In this document: one piece after another, positions 43,648 to 52,592 of the stretch
Position numbering within the stretch: position 1 is the first letter of the stretch
Layout of the letters: each line of letters starts with the position of its first letter
Source of the DNA: SFDP01 sp051891855
GTDB lineage: Bacteria > Bacillota > Clostridia > Lachnospirales > Lachnospiraceae
Assembly: GCA_051891855.1 (NCBI GenBank)
Contig: JBJFFP010000080.1
Span: 14,231-78,230 of the forward strand
Reading direction: 5' to 3'
DNA length: 64,000 bases
The notes under the pieces: generated by a model
Database searches by the model: none
The model's input: the letters and a program-made list of their open reading frames with translations, nothing else
Told to the model about the DNA's origin: nothing
Made by a program: the position numbers and the translations under genes

Positions 43648-44229
43648 ATGTATATCATTGTAGGCCTGGGAAATCCAACGAAGGAATATGAAAATACCAG
43701 ACATAACATCGGTTTTGCCATCATAGATAAGCTTGCAGAAAGCTATTCCATTGATGTGCTGGAAAAAAAACACAAGGCATTGGTCGGTAAGGGGATGATT
43801 AATGGAACCAAAGTGATTCTGGCAAAGCCGCAGACCTATATGAATTTAAGCGGGGAGAGTGTGCGGGAGCTGGTAGATTATTATAAGATAGACGAAGAAG
43901 AGGAGCTGATTATCATCTATGATGACATTTCCCTGGATGTGGGACAGCTGCGTATACGTAAAAAGGGAAGTGCAGGAGGGCATAACGGAATGAAAAGTAT
44001 TCTGGCCCATTTAGGGCATGATATTTTTCCCCGGATTAAAGTAGGAGTGGGAGACAAGCCTAAGGGATATGATCTGGCAGATTATGTATTGGGCCGCTTT
44101 TCCCAAGAAGAGCGAGGAATTATGGAAGAGGCTTCGATAGCGGCCGTAAATGCTGTTCGGGAAATAATTGCAGGAGAAATTGACAGAGCAATGAATACCT
44201 ATAATAAAAAAGCAAAGCAGGTGGATTAA
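43648..44229 (+). CDS. pth: Peptidyl-tRNA hydrolase
   Basis: 193 residues. Frees tRNA from dropped peptidyl-tRNA. VGLGNPTKEYENTRHNIGF carries the catalytic His; KPQTYMNLSGESV and GSAGGHNGMKSI are also diagnostic. A GGAGAAAGAGAT site precedes ATG. The stop TAA abuts the GTG start of mfd, so the two are one operon, as in B. subtilis. Confidence 0.98.
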   Translation: MYIIVGLGNPTKEYENTRHNIGFAIIDKLAESYSIDVLEKKHKALVGKGMINGTKVILAKPQTYMNLSGESVRELVDYYKIDEEEELIIIYDDISLDVGQLRIRKKGSAGGHNGMKSILAHLGHDIFPRIKVGVGDKPKGYDLADYVLGRFSQEERGIMEEASIAAVNAVREIIAGEIDRAMNTYNKKAKQVD

Positions 44230-47200
44230 GTGGAAGGATTGATGCTGCCTTTACGGGAATTGGCTGAATACGACAGAATAAAAGAGCTTCTTGAGAAGGA
44301 AAAGGAGACGCTTTCCATAAGCGGCTGCGTGGATTCTCAGAAGCTTCATTTGATTGCCGGTTTGGGAGAAAAATTTAAAATAAAGCTGATTTTGACCGCC
44401 AGCGATTTACGGGCCAGGGAGATTGCCGAAGATTTTGGGTTCTATGATCGAAATGTCAGTGTATACCCGGGAAAGGATCTTATCTTTTATCAGGCGGATA
44501 TTCAGGGAAAGCAGCTGGTGAGAGAACGAATTAAGACCTTGAAGAGAATTTCCCAGGGAAAGCCCCTGACGCTGATTACTACCTTCAGTACCCTGCTGTC
44601 TCCCATGATGCCTCTGGAACGTTTTCAGGAGTATACTCTCCATTTTGACAAACGAAGTGAAATTAATGAAGGAGAACTGGCAGCTAAGCTGGTAACCATG
44701 GGCTATGAAAAAGTGCATCAGGTGGAGATGCCGGGACAGTTTTCCATCCGGGGCGGAATTTTGGATATTTTTGATTTGACGGAGGAGAATCCCTATCGGA
44801 TCGAGCTTTGGGGAGAAGAAGTGGAATCCCTAAGAAGCTTTGATGTTTTAAGTCAACGCTCCATTGAACAATTGGAATCCATAGTGGTTTATCCGGCCAC
44901 TGAGCTGATTTTGACTGACGAAGAGTTAAAGAGCGGAATGGAGAGAATCAAACAGGAAGGAGAAAGGCAGAGCAGGAAGCTGAGGGAACAGTTTCTAACC
45001 GAGGAGGCTTATCGCCTGACCACCCATATTAAAGAGCTTTCCGAAGAGGTATTGGAATTTAAGAGTAACATCAATCTGGAAAGCTATATCCACTATTTTT
45101 TGCCTGAAACCCAGTCTTTTATGGAGCTGTTTACCGGTAAAAGCTGTATCGTTTTTCTGGATGAGCCTATTCGTATTGGAGAACATCTTTCAGGAGTTGA
45201 GCTGGAATTTCAAGAAAGCATGAGCCACCGCCTGGAGAAGGGATACGTACTCCCGGGGCAGACGCAAATCCTATGGGGAAGGGAAGAGGTATTTCGTAAA
45301 ATGAAGCCCTTTCCCATAGCCCAAATCGGCTTTATGGAGGATAAGGGGACATTAGTAAAAACCCAGCATCATTATAATCTTACGGCTAAAAGTATTGCCC
45401 CTTATAATAACAGCTTTGAGCTTCTGATCAAGGATTTAAAGCGTTATAAAAAAGAAGGGTACAGGGTTATTCTGTTGTGTCCCTCCCGAACCAGGGCAAA
45501 ACGGCTGGCAGCAGATATTCAGAGTGAAGGCTTAACGGCCTTTTATACAGAGGATCCCTTCCGACAGGTGCAGCCCTCAGAGGTTCAGATTTACCACGGC
45601 AGTATTAAGCGTGGATTTGAATATCCATTGATTAAATTTGTGGTGATTTCCGAAGGAGATATTTTTGGTAAGGAAAAGAAAAAAAAGAGAATAAAAAAGT
45701 ATGAAGGAACAAAAATACGGGATTTTTCCCAGCTTCAGGTAGGAGATTATGTGGTTCATGAAAGTCATGGACTGGGTATCTACAGAGGAATTGAAAAGGT
45801 AGAAATTGAAAAGGTTGTCAAGGATTACATGAAGATTGAATACCGGGACGGAGGAAACCTGTATATTCTTGCCACAGGCCTGGATGTGATTCAAAAGTAT
45901 GCCTCTGCAGATGCCAGAAAGCCCAAGCTGAACAAGCTGGGAAGCAAAGAGTGGGGAAATACCAAAACCAAGGTTAGAGGAGCAGTACAGGAGATTGCAA
46001 AGGATTTGGTAGAGCTTTATGCAAAGCGCCAGGAAAAGCAGGGCTTTTCCTTCAGCAGGGATACGGTTTGGCAGCAGGAGTTTGAGGAGCTTTTTCCTTA
46101 TGAGGAAACAGAGGATCAGCTTACGGCTATTGAGGCCACCAAACGGGATATGGAAAGCAGCCGGATTATGGATCGTCTTATCTGCGGAGATGTAGGCTTT
46201 GGCAAGACGGAGATTGCCATCAGGGCGGCCTTTAAGGCGGTACAGGACGGTAAACAGGTTGTTTTTCTTGTGCCTACAACGATTCTTGCACAGCAGCACT
46301 ATAATAACTTTATTCAGCGGATGAAGGATTTTCCAATCCGAATTGACCTGCTCTCCCGCTTCAGAAGTGCCGCCCAACAAAAAAAGACACTACAGGAGAC
46401 CAAAAAGGGGTTGGTGGATATCGTCATCGGAACCCATCGAGTGCTTTCTAAGGATTTGGAATTTAAGGATTTGGGCCTGTTGATTGTGGATGAGGAGCAG
46501 CGCTTCGGTGTAGGGCACAAAGAAAAAATCAAGCAGATGAAGGAGGATGTGGATGTTCTTACTCTGTCTGCAACACCTATTCCCCGTACCCTTCATATGA
46601 GTCTGGTAGGAATAAGGGATATGAGCGTGCTGGAGGAAGCGCCGGGAGAACGACTGCCAATTCAGACCTATGTCTGTGAATATAATGAGGAAATGGTGAG
46701 AGAGGCCATTGTTCGGGAGCTGTCCCGGGGTGGTCAGGTTTACTATGTCTATAATCGGGTAAATACCATTGCTGATGTGGCAGCCTCCATTCAGAATCTT
46801 ATACCGGAGGCCAATGTAGCCTTTGCCCACGGCCAGATGAAGGAACAGGAATTGGAAAAAATCATGTATGAATTTATTAACGGCAGCATTGATGTGCTGG
46901 TTTCTACCACCATTATTGAAACCGGTATGGATATTTCCAATGTGAATACCATGATTATTGATGATGCGGATCAAATGGGGCTTTCTCAGCTTTATCAGCT
47001 TCGGGGACGTGTGGGAAGAAGCAATCGGGTGGCTTATGCCTTTTTCATGTATAAACGGGATAAGATGCTGAAGGAAATTGCAGAAAAACGTCTTCAGACC
47101 ATACGGGAATTTACGGAACTGGGAAGCGGCTTTAAGATCGCCATGCGGGATTTGGAAATTCGCGGTGCCGGAAATCTTTTAGGGAAAAAGCAGCATGGAC

Positions 47201-47757
47201 ATATGGAAGCGGTAGGCTACGATTTATACTGTAAAATGCTCAATGAAGCAGTAAAGAATTTAAAGGGGATATCCACTCTTATGGAGAACTTTAATACCCT
47301 GGTGGATCTGGATGTGGATGCCTTTATTCCTCCTTCCTACATTGTAAATGAGGTACAGAAGCTGGATATTTACAAGCGAATTGCTGCTATTGAGAATCAG
47401 GCGGAAAGTGAAGAAATGAGGGAAGAACTTCTGGATCGCTTCGGAACAGTGCCCAAAAGCGTGGAAAACCTACTACGCATTTCTTTGATTAGGGTAAAAG
47501 CCCATAAGATTTTTATTACGGAAATTAAGGGTAAGCAGGAAAAGATTGTGATTTATCTAAAGGAGGATGCTCCCATCAAGGTGGAAAACATCCCTCTGGT
47601 ATTAGATCAATATCCCAGGAAAGCGGCATTTACGGCAAAAGGGATTCCCCATTTTACCTTCCGCTATAAAAAGCCGGGATTAGTGGAAAAGGCAGCAGAA
47701 CAGCTTTTGGTTCTGACTGAGGAAATTCTGCAGAATATGGAAGATGTGCTGATATAA
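44230..47757 (+). CDS. mfd: Transcription-repair coupling factor Mfd
   Basis: 1175 residues from GTG 44230. Domains in order: UvrB-like N-terminal modules (about 1-350), a linker, the RNA-polymerase interaction domain (about 495-555, LQVGDYVVHESHGLGIYRGI), the RecG-like translocase with Walker A LICGDVGFGKTEIAIRAAF, the DEEQ box LLIVDEEQRFGVGHKEKIKQ and SATPIPRTLHMSL, the motif VI region RGRVGRSNRVAYAFF, and the C-terminal TRCF domain. It removes stalled RNA polymerase and recruits UvrA. Complete. Confidence 0.98.
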   Translation: MEGLMLPLRELAEYDRIKELLEKEKETLSISGCVDSQKLHLIAGLGEKFKIKLILTASDLRAREIAEDFGFYDRNVSVYPGKDLIFYQADIQGKQLVRERIKTLKRISQGKPLTLITTFSTLLSPMMPLERFQEYTLHFDKRSEINEGELAAKLVTMGYEKVHQVEMPGQFSIRGGILDIFDLTEENPYRIELWGEEVESLRSFDVLSQRSIEQLESIVVYPATELILTDEELKSGMERIKQEGERQSRKLREQFLTEEAYRLTTHIKELSEEVLEFKSNINLESYIHYFLPETQSFMELFTGKSCIVFLDEPIRIGEHLSGVELEFQESMSHRLEKGYVLPGQTQILWGREEVFRKMKPFPIAQIGFMEDKGTLVKTQHHYNLTAKSIAPYNNSFELLIKDLKRYKKEGYRVILLCPSRTRAKRLAADIQSEGLTAFYTEDPFRQVQPSEVQIYHGSIKRGFEYPLIKFVVISEGDIFGKEKKKKRIKKYEGTKIRDFSQLQVGDYVVHESHGLGIYRGIEKVEIEKVVKDYMKIEYRDGGNLYILATGLDVIQKYASADARKPKLNKLGSKEWGNTKTKVRGAVQEIAKDLVELYAKRQEKQGFSFSRDTVWQQEFEELFPYEETEDQLTAIEATKRDMESSRIMDRLICGDVGFGKTEIAIRAAFKAVQDGKQVVFLVPTTILAQQHYNNFIQRMKDFPIRIDLLSRFRSAAQQKKTLQETKKGLVDIVIGTHRVLSKDLEFKDLGLLIVDEEQRFGVGHKEKIKQMKEDVDVLTLSATPIPRTLHMSLVGIRDMSVLEEAPGERLPIQTYVCEYNEEMVREAIVRELSRGGQVYYVYNRVNTIADVAASIQNLIPEANVAFAHGQMKEQELEKIMYEFINGSIDVLVSTTIIETGMDISNVNTMIIDDADQMGLSQLYQLRGRVGRSNRVAYAFFMYKRDKMLKEIAEKRLQTIREFTELGSGFKIAMRDLEIRGAGNLLGKKQHGHMEAVGYDLYCKMLNEAVKNLKGISTLMENFNTLVDLDVDAFIPPSYIVNEVQKLDIYKRIAAIENQAESEEMREELLDRFGTVPKSVENLLRISLIRVKAHKIFITEIKGKQEKIVIYLKEDAPIKVENIPLVLDQYPRKAAFTAKGIPHFTFRYKKPGLVEKAAEQLLVLTEEILQNMEDVLI

Positions 47758-47761
47758 GGAA

Positions 47762-48232
47762 CTACTCCCAGTTTTTACAGACATCTACCCAGCCCAGACT
47801 TTGTGAAGCCTGTTCCAGCTGGGGAATGGTCAGCTCAATGGCACTGTTGCTGCTTCCGCAGGCAGGAAATACGGTTTCAAAGCGTTTCAGGGATTCATCC
47901 AGATAGACCTTTACACCATCCTTGAGGACAAAGGGGCAGACACCGCCTACAGCGTGGCCGATTAGCTGAAGTGTCTGCTCAGGGGAAAGCATTTTGGCCT
48001 TACAGGAAAACTGAGCTTTGTATTTGCTGTTATCGATTTTGGCGTCCCCTGCGGCTACTACCAGAATCGGAGCCTCCCCCACTAAGAAGGACAGGCTCTT
48101 GGCAATCCGGCAGGGCTCACAGTTAAGAGCCTTGGCTGCCAGCTCCACGGTAGCACTGGAAACGTCAAATTCCCGAATCCGGTCCTCCAGATTTAAGCTG
48201 CGAAAATATTCTCTTACGATTTCAATAGACAT
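47762..48232 (-). CDS. YbaK/EbsC (ProX-like) aminoacyl-tRNA deacylase
   Basis: 156 residues on the reverse strand. The family core is present: AAKALNCEPCRIAKSLSFLV, then KAKMLSPEQTLQLIGHAVGGVCPFVLKDGVKVYLDESL, with the conserved lysine and GHxVGGVxP motif. Such proteins hydrolyse mischarged Cys- or Ala-tRNA. The exact substrate cannot be assigned. It converges on mfd with only four bases between the stops. Confidence 0.9.
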   Translation of the reverse strand: MSIEIVREYFRSLNLEDRIREFDVSSATVELAAKALNCEPCRIAKSLSFLVGEAPILVVAAGDAKIDNSKYKAQFSCKAKMLSPEQTLQLIGHAVGGVCPFVLKDGVKVYLDESLKRFETVFPACGSSNSAIELTIPQLEQASQSLGWVDVCKNWE

Positions 48233-48252
48233 AGATTCTCTCTCCTAAGCGT

Positions 48253-49161
48253 TTATTTGTTCAGATTCTCCCAGCTCCACTCCTCTTCCTCTTCACCAAT
48301 AGGAGCTGCCTCGGCTGCGGGCGGTATTTCTTCAATAGGAGCTGCTTTAGCTGCGGGTGGTACTTCTTCAATAGGAGCTGCTTCAGCCGTGGACGGTACT
48401 TCCTCAAGGGGAGCTGCTTCAGCCGTGGACGGTACTTCCTCAAGGGGAGCTGCTTCAGTCGTGGATGGTACTTCCTCGGGCCATGGATTATACACAGACT
48501 GAAAGCCCTTAATATTATGGTAATAGTTGGCTGTTGCCACACTGATGTAAGGAATAATGTAAATATAGGCAATTCCCAGAGTGAGTATACCCAGGCAATA
48601 CCAGAGGATAAAAGAAAGCTGGAATACGAAATAGTCCCATTTACGCCCCTTCATCATCTGCCGGCTCGCCTTAAAAACATCTATGGCCGAAAGCTGGGGC
48701 TGTTCTTCCATGATATAATAAATCATGGAAAAAGAAAGGTAGATATAAAGATAGATTACATATAAAAAAATCATCCAGATGGTAAACAGAGGAATGGCTT
48801 CAACGCTATTGGTAAGGATGATGACCCCTGCAGGGATGATGGACAAAGAGGTGTATATCAGGCTTGGAATGTACAAAAGCAAAAAGCACAGAAAGGACTG
48901 GCTAAACTGAGAAAAGCCTGCAAAGAGTGTAGATAGGCCAGGCTTATTTCCCCGTGAAATTTCCATGAAGACCTTGGTAAGCCCCAAAACAAGGGGAGAA
49001 GTAATAGCCAACAGGATCCAGATGGTAATTAAGTTAATTAAGGGGATTGAGGATAAGGAAAAATTAATAGCCAGATAAATAATTATACATAAAAAGCTTA
49101 TTCCGATATTTCCTTTGATCTGCTCTCTGGATTGCTGTTTGATTTCTTGTCTGGTAAGCAT
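48253..49161 (-). CDS. DUF975 family membrane protein with Pro/Ala/Glu repeats
   Basis: 302 residues from ATG 49161 after AAAGGAGAATGCTTC. It starts MLTRQEIKQQSREQIKGN, the usual DUF975 opening, followed by about five membrane helices (for example ISFLCIIIYLAINFSLSSIPLI, LCFLLLYIPSLIYTSLSII and LSFILWYCLGILTLGIAYIYI). The C-terminal tail of about 70 residues consists of near-identical 12-residue units such as EEVPSTAEAAPL, then EEEEEWSW. The tail should lie outside the membrane domain and looks like a spacer. Function unknown. Confidence 0.82.
   Translation of the reverse strand: MLTRQEIKQQSREQIKGNIGISFLCIIIYLAINFSLSSIPLINLITIWILLAITSPLVLGLTKVFMEISRGNKPGLSTLFAGFSQFSQSFLCFLLLYIPSLIYTSLSIIPAGVIILTNSVEAIPLFTIWMIFLYVIYLYIYLSFSMIYYIMEEQPQLSAIDVFKASRQMMKGRKWDYFVFQLSFILWYCLGILTLGIAYIYIIPYISVATANYYHNIKGFQSVYNPWPEEVPSTTEAAPLEEVPSTAEAAPLEEVPSTAEAAPIEEVPPAAKAAPIEEIPPAAEAAPIGEEEEEWSWENLNK
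48293..48481. repeat. 36-bp tandem repeat, about five copies, in the DUF975 gene
   Basis: The AGGAGCTGC/GGGAGCTGC core recurs at 48301, 48337, 48373, 48409 and 48445, exactly 36 bases apart. The copies encode 12-residue Glu/Pro/Ala-rich units on the reverse strand. The two central copies are nearly identical, so unit number could change by slippage. No spacers differ in the CRISPR manner. Confidence 0.92.
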
Positions 49162-49350
49162 GAAGCATTCTCCTTTCAGGGACATTATTCAGGACCGTTA
49201 TTCTTAAAAAATATTCTATGAAATTGGATTGGTTTTGTCAATTAAAACAGAAAGTTGGTAACTTGGTCACAGAAGAAAAAGGTTCATTTTGTTATAGTCT
49301 AAACAATTCAAGGTAAACTGATTAATAAAGATAATCAAGGAGGAAAAATA

Positions 49351-49659
49351 ATGTCGGTATTAACCATAACCAAGAATAATTTTGATGAAGAGGTAATCAA
49401 CAGCAGTAAGCCTGTCCTTTTGGACTTCTGGGCTGACTGGTGCGGGCCCTGCAGAATGCTCTCTCCTACCATAGATCAGGTGGCAGAGGAGCTGACAGAG
49501 GTTAAGGTAGGTAAAATTAATGTGGATCAGGAGCCTGAGCTGGCAGCACGGTTTCAGGTCATGAGTATCCCTACTCTGGTAGTGATGAAGGAGGGGAAGG
49601 AGACCAACCGCTCGCTGGGAGCCATTCCGAAAAAAGCCGTATTGGATCTTTGTAAGTGA
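49351..49659 (+). CDS. trxA: Thioredoxin
   Basis: 102 residues, cytosolic. The active site WCGPC has C31 and C34 within DFWADWCGPCRMLSPTID, and the cis-proline loop is MSIPTLVVMKEG. An AAGGAGGAAAAATA site precedes the ATG. It has no signal peptide, so it is not itself the periplasmic-side ResA/CcsX type. It lies immediately before the cytochrome peroxidase and cytochrome c assembly genes and may feed reductant to that pathway, but a strong terminator separates them. Confidence 0.97.
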   Translation: MSVLTITKNNFDEEVINSSKPVLLDFWADWCGPCRMLSPTIDQVAEELTEVKVGKINVDQEPELAARFQVMSIPTLVVMKEGKETNRSLGAIPKKAVLDLCK

Positions 49660-49686
49660 TTCTCAATTGGAAAACAATAGCAGCTC

Positions 49687-49739
49687 AAAAATCTCCATAA
49701 ACATACACTTGAAAAACGTATGTTTATGGAGATTTTTTT
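49687..49739 (+). terminator. Strong terminator after trxA
   Basis: AAAAATCTCCATAAACATAC (49687-49706) pairs with its near-perfect complement ending at 49735, followed by a T run to 49739. It isolates trxA from the redox genes downstream. Confidence 0.95.
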
Positions 49740-49785
49740 GTAAAAAAGTAAAAAAAAACAAAGGCCTGCGGCAGAAGAAAAGAAA

Positions 49786-49815
49786 TTGACAATATAGGTA
49801 AAAATCTGGTATAGT
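49786..49815 (+). promoter_or_regulatory. Sigma-A promoter of the cytochrome peroxidase gene
   Basis: TTGACA (49786-49791), 18 bases, TATAGT (49810-49815). It lies about 190 bases before the coding start, leaving a long untranslated leader with no further feature recognised apart from the palindrome just downstream. Confidence 0.75.
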
Positions 49816-49826
49816 AGTAAAACAAA

Positions 49827-49846
49827 CTAATAATAGTAATGATTAG
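49827..49846. promoter_or_regulatory. Candidate Fur/PerR-type operator
   Basis: CTAATAATAGTAATGATTAG is an imperfect 20-base palindrome (outer CTAAT/ATTAG, inner AATAAT-like units) starting 12 bases after the -10 box. It resembles the AT-rich repeats bound by Fur-family regulators. PerR would suit a peroxide-using enzyme. The match to the 7-1-7 consensus is only partial. Confidence 0.35.
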
Positions 49847-50006
49847 CGTTTTGAGTTATTAATTATTGCTATTTGCTACAGCGAAATTCTTCCGCAATTC
49901 ATTTTTTGTGGACAGAATAGAGGATATTACGGTGAAAGGGGGAGTAGTCAAAGAGAAGGTGATATATATACTAAATGATAAAAGTCATAAAAATTGGAGG
50001 TAAAGT

Positions 50007-51458
50007 ATGAAGAACAAAAAAGTACTTATCGCCATACCGGTGGTTCTGGTAGCAGCAATCATCGTGTATGCGGCAATCATGCTGAGTGGACGCGCGATTA
50101 CCGCCGATAATCTTGATGATCAGTTTGTACAGGTTATTGAGAATAACGGCTGTCTTCAGTGTCATGCAGCAGATCCTAAGCCCTTCTGGTATCAGAAGAT
50201 GCCCCTCGTATCCGGCCTTTTTGAAAAGGATATGACTAACGGCTATCGCTCTATCGATCTTGAATCTGTTGTTGAGCAGATTAAGAGCGGCGGCAGCGAT
50301 ATTACCGTGGCAGATGTGGCTAAGCTGGAACAGGCTACCTTAAACAATGCTATGCCTGTTATTCAGTATTCTGCCGTTCACTGGGGTTCCAATCTGAATA
50401 CGCAGGAGCAGAAGATTATCTATGATTGGGTAGCAGGAAAGAGAATGGAATATGTTCAGGGTATTGCAGAGGAAATCGGATATACCTTTGATGATGCAAC
50501 TCTTGCTTCAGCAATCAGTGAGCCTGTTCAGGTAGTTCCCGATGCATCTATGTATGACATTGATGCAGATAAGGCTGAGCTGGGTCTGGCATTATATCAT
50601 GATACCAGATTATCCGCTGACCTTACGGTGTCCTGTGCAACCTGCCATCCTCTGAACAATGCAGGACAGGATGGTTCTCAGTTTGCAAAGGGTATTGCAA
50701 GCCAGGTTGGTGGAATCAATGCACCTACCGTATATAATGCAGTATTCAATATTCAGCAGTTCTGGAACGGACGTGCCCAGACCCTTGCAGATCAGGCAGC
50801 AGGACCTCCGTTGAATCCTGTTGAAATGGGCCATGAGAGCTTTGATGACATTGCAGCCTTGCTGAAAGCAGATGAAGAAATGGTAGCTGCTTTTGAAAAG
50901 GTATACGGAAACGAAGGTATCAATCAGGAAACCATTACCGGTGCGATTCAGGAGTTTGAGCGTCTGCTGACCACTCCTAACAGCCGTCTTGATCAGTACC
51001 TTTTAGGTGATGAAGCTGCATTAACAGAAGAAGAGATTCAGGGCTATGAGTTATTCAAGAAGAATTACTGTGCAACCTGCCACGTTGGTGCAAGTATGGG
51101 TGGACAGAGCTTTGAGAAGCTGGGTACAGTTGTAGATGCTGCTGTTTACTATGAAGAGAGAGGTACGGAAATCACCGGAGATGACCAGGGTCTTTTTGGC
51201 TTCACCGGAGTAGAAGATGATATGTACAAATTCAAGGTGCCCAACCTGCGTAATGTAGAGCTTACCGGGCCTTGGATGCATGATGGTACACATATGACAT
51301 TAGAGGCAGCAGTTCGGACCATGTTCCGTTTCAATACTCCTACCCCTAATCCTTCCGATGATACCGTTAACAAGATTGTGGCATTCCTGAAGACTACTAC
51401 AGGTGAGAACGAATACATGGATTACAAAAACGTTCCCAGCAATCAGTTAGGACAGTAA
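50007..51458 (+). CDS. Membrane-anchored tri-heme cytochrome c peroxidase (YhjA-like)
   Basis: 483 residues after GGAGGTAAAGT. An N-terminal signal anchor (VLIAIPVVLVAAIIVYAAIML) places the protein outside the membrane. Three CXXCH heme sites are present: C49-H53 in an extra N-terminal domain, and C210-H214 and C355-H359 in the two halves of a MauG/CcpA-type di-heme peroxidase. Family blocks are LGLALYHDTRLSADLTVSCATCH, NAPTVYNAVFNIQQFWNGRAQTL, QAAGPPLNPVEMG and FKVPNLRNVELTGPWMHDGTH. This layout is that of E. coli YhjA, a quinol peroxidase reducing H2O2. It should be matured by the CcsBA pair encoded next. Such genes are unusual in Lachnospiraceae. Confidence 0.92.
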   Translation: MKNKKVLIAIPVVLVAAIIVYAAIMLSGRAITADNLDDQFVQVIENNGCLQCHAADPKPFWYQKMPLVSGLFEKDMTNGYRSIDLESVVEQIKSGGSDITVADVAKLEQATLNNAMPVIQYSAVHWGSNLNTQEQKIIYDWVAGKRMEYVQGIAEEIGYTFDDATLASAISEPVQVVPDASMYDIDADKAELGLALYHDTRLSADLTVSCATCHPLNNAGQDGSQFAKGIASQVGGINAPTVYNAVFNIQQFWNGRAQTLADQAAGPPLNPVEMGHESFDDIAALLKADEEMVAAFEKVYGNEGINQETITGAIQEFERLLTTPNSRLDQYLLGDEAALTEEEIQGYELFKKNYCATCHVGASMGGQSFEKLGTVVDAAVYYEERGTEITGDDQGLFGFTGVEDDMYKFKVPNLRNVELTGPWMHDGTHMTLEAAVRTMFRFNTPTPNPSDDTVNKIVAFLKTTTGENEYMDYKNVPSNQLGQ

Positions 51459-51495
51459 GTTAATCATACATAATTTAATCAGGTAGAATCTAAAG

Positions 51496-51523
51496 TCCCG
51501 CCCGGCGGTTTTGTCGGGCGGGA
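51496..51523 (+). terminator. GC-rich hairpin between the peroxidase gene and ccsB
   Basis: TCCCGCCCG (51496-51504) pairs with CGGGCGGGA (51515-51523) around GCGGTTTTGT. No T run follows, so read-through or mRNA processing is likely. It would allow more peroxidase than assembly proteins from one transcript. Confidence 0.6.
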
Positions 51524-51541
51524 AATTGGAGCAAATAACAG

Positions 51542-52591
51542 ATGAAAAACAACAAAATTTATCGATTCCTAACTTCCATCCGACTGGCGATTGCTTTACT
51601 GATCGCTATTGCGATTCTGTGTATCCTGTGTACCTTTATCCCCCAGAATCAATCAGAAACCGTTTATGTACAGAAATATGGGGAGTTTATGGCGGCGTTT
51701 ATCCAGCGCTTGGGCTTTGATAATATATTAAACTCTTTCTGGATGTATATTGTGGGAATGATTTTTGCCATAAATCTTTCGCTTTGCACATGGAAGCGTT
51801 TCCAATGGGCGGGTGCAGTTTCAAGGACAAAGTTCAGAATTGATGCCTGGGGCTCACCTATACTTCATGTAGGGCTTTGTGTCATTTTGGTAGGAGCAGT
51901 GCTCAGTGTGAGTCTGGGACACCAGATTTATTATGAAATCCCTGTAGGAAAAACGGCAAATGTTTCCGGAAGATCCGGAACCTTTGAATTGACCGTTGAT
52001 GATTTTGAGGTCGAATATTATGAGGATGAAGTTACCCCCAGGCAATACATCAGTGATATTACCTTAAAGGGAAAAGGCGGGGATTCAAAGTCAATGACTG
52101 TAGAGGTGAATGATCCGGGGAAATACGATGGGATCACGATTATTCAACAGTCCTATGGCTGGCAGACAACCATTACCTTAAGTTCCCAAACTGCCAGTAA
52201 GCAGGTTCAGGTAATGGATGATGAATGGATCACTCTTTTTAAAGATGGAGATGAGACGGTTTCCTTAGGCATTGCTTTTTACCCGGATTACGCCCAGGTT
52301 GATGGTATGGCCCAGCTGGTTAGCAACAGAGACAACAATCCCCATATTCTTTGGGTAGTCAGCAGGGGAGAGACGCCTGTTGCCTCTGACGTATTGGCTT
52401 TAGGTGAATCGGGTACGATTTTTGAAACTCTGGAAATCACTTTTGATGAATATGATTATTATACAGGACTGCAGATTAAATATGATCCGGGCATTCCTGT
52501 CATTTTCGGCGGTTTTTTTCTGGCCTGTACAGGGCTGGTAATACGATACGCCTTTGGAAAAAAAGCAGAGCAAAAAAAGGAGAATACATAA
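51542..52591 (+). CDS. ccsB: Cytochrome c biogenesis protein CcsB/ResB, short form
   Basis: 349 residues, shorter than B. subtilis ResB (about 540). It starts IYRFLTSIRLAIALLIAIAILCILCTFIPQNQS, the conserved ResB first helix and following loop. Further helices are FWMYIVGMIFAINLSLCTW and PILHVGLCVILVGAVLSVSLGHQIYYEIPVG. A large external beta-rich domain follows, and a last helix GIPVIFGGFFLACTGLVIRY. With CcsA it forms the system II heme transporter and cytochrome c synthetase. It overlaps no gene; ccsA starts one base after its stop. Confidence 0.93.
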   Translation: MKNNKIYRFLTSIRLAIALLIAIAILCILCTFIPQNQSETVYVQKYGEFMAAFIQRLGFDNILNSFWMYIVGMIFAINLSLCTWKRFQWAGAVSRTKFRIDAWGSPILHVGLCVILVGAVLSVSLGHQIYYEIPVGKTANVSGRSGTFELTVDDFEVEYYEDEVTPRQYISDITLKGKGGDSKSMTVEVNDPGKYDGITIIQQSYGWQTTITLSSQTASKQVQVMDDEWITLFKDGDETVSLGIAFYPDYAQVDGMAQLVSNRDNNPHILWVVSRGETPVASDVLALGESGTIFETLEITFDEYDYYTGLQIKYDPGIPVIFGGFFLACTGLVIRYAFGKKAEQKKENT

Positions 52592-52592
52592 C

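Noticed and set aside
45577..46380. A 267-codon reverse-strand frame inside mfd
   Set aside because: Antisense to conserved helicase motifs, with no start signal and low-complexity translation.
48293..48481. A CRISPR array
   Set aside because: The whole 36-base unit repeats without unique spacers, the frame is coding throughout, and no cas genes are near.
48257..48502. An 81-codon Ser/Gly/Ala-rich forward frame opposite the DUF975 repeat
   Set aside because: It is a shadow of the in-frame 36-bp repeat and has no start signal.
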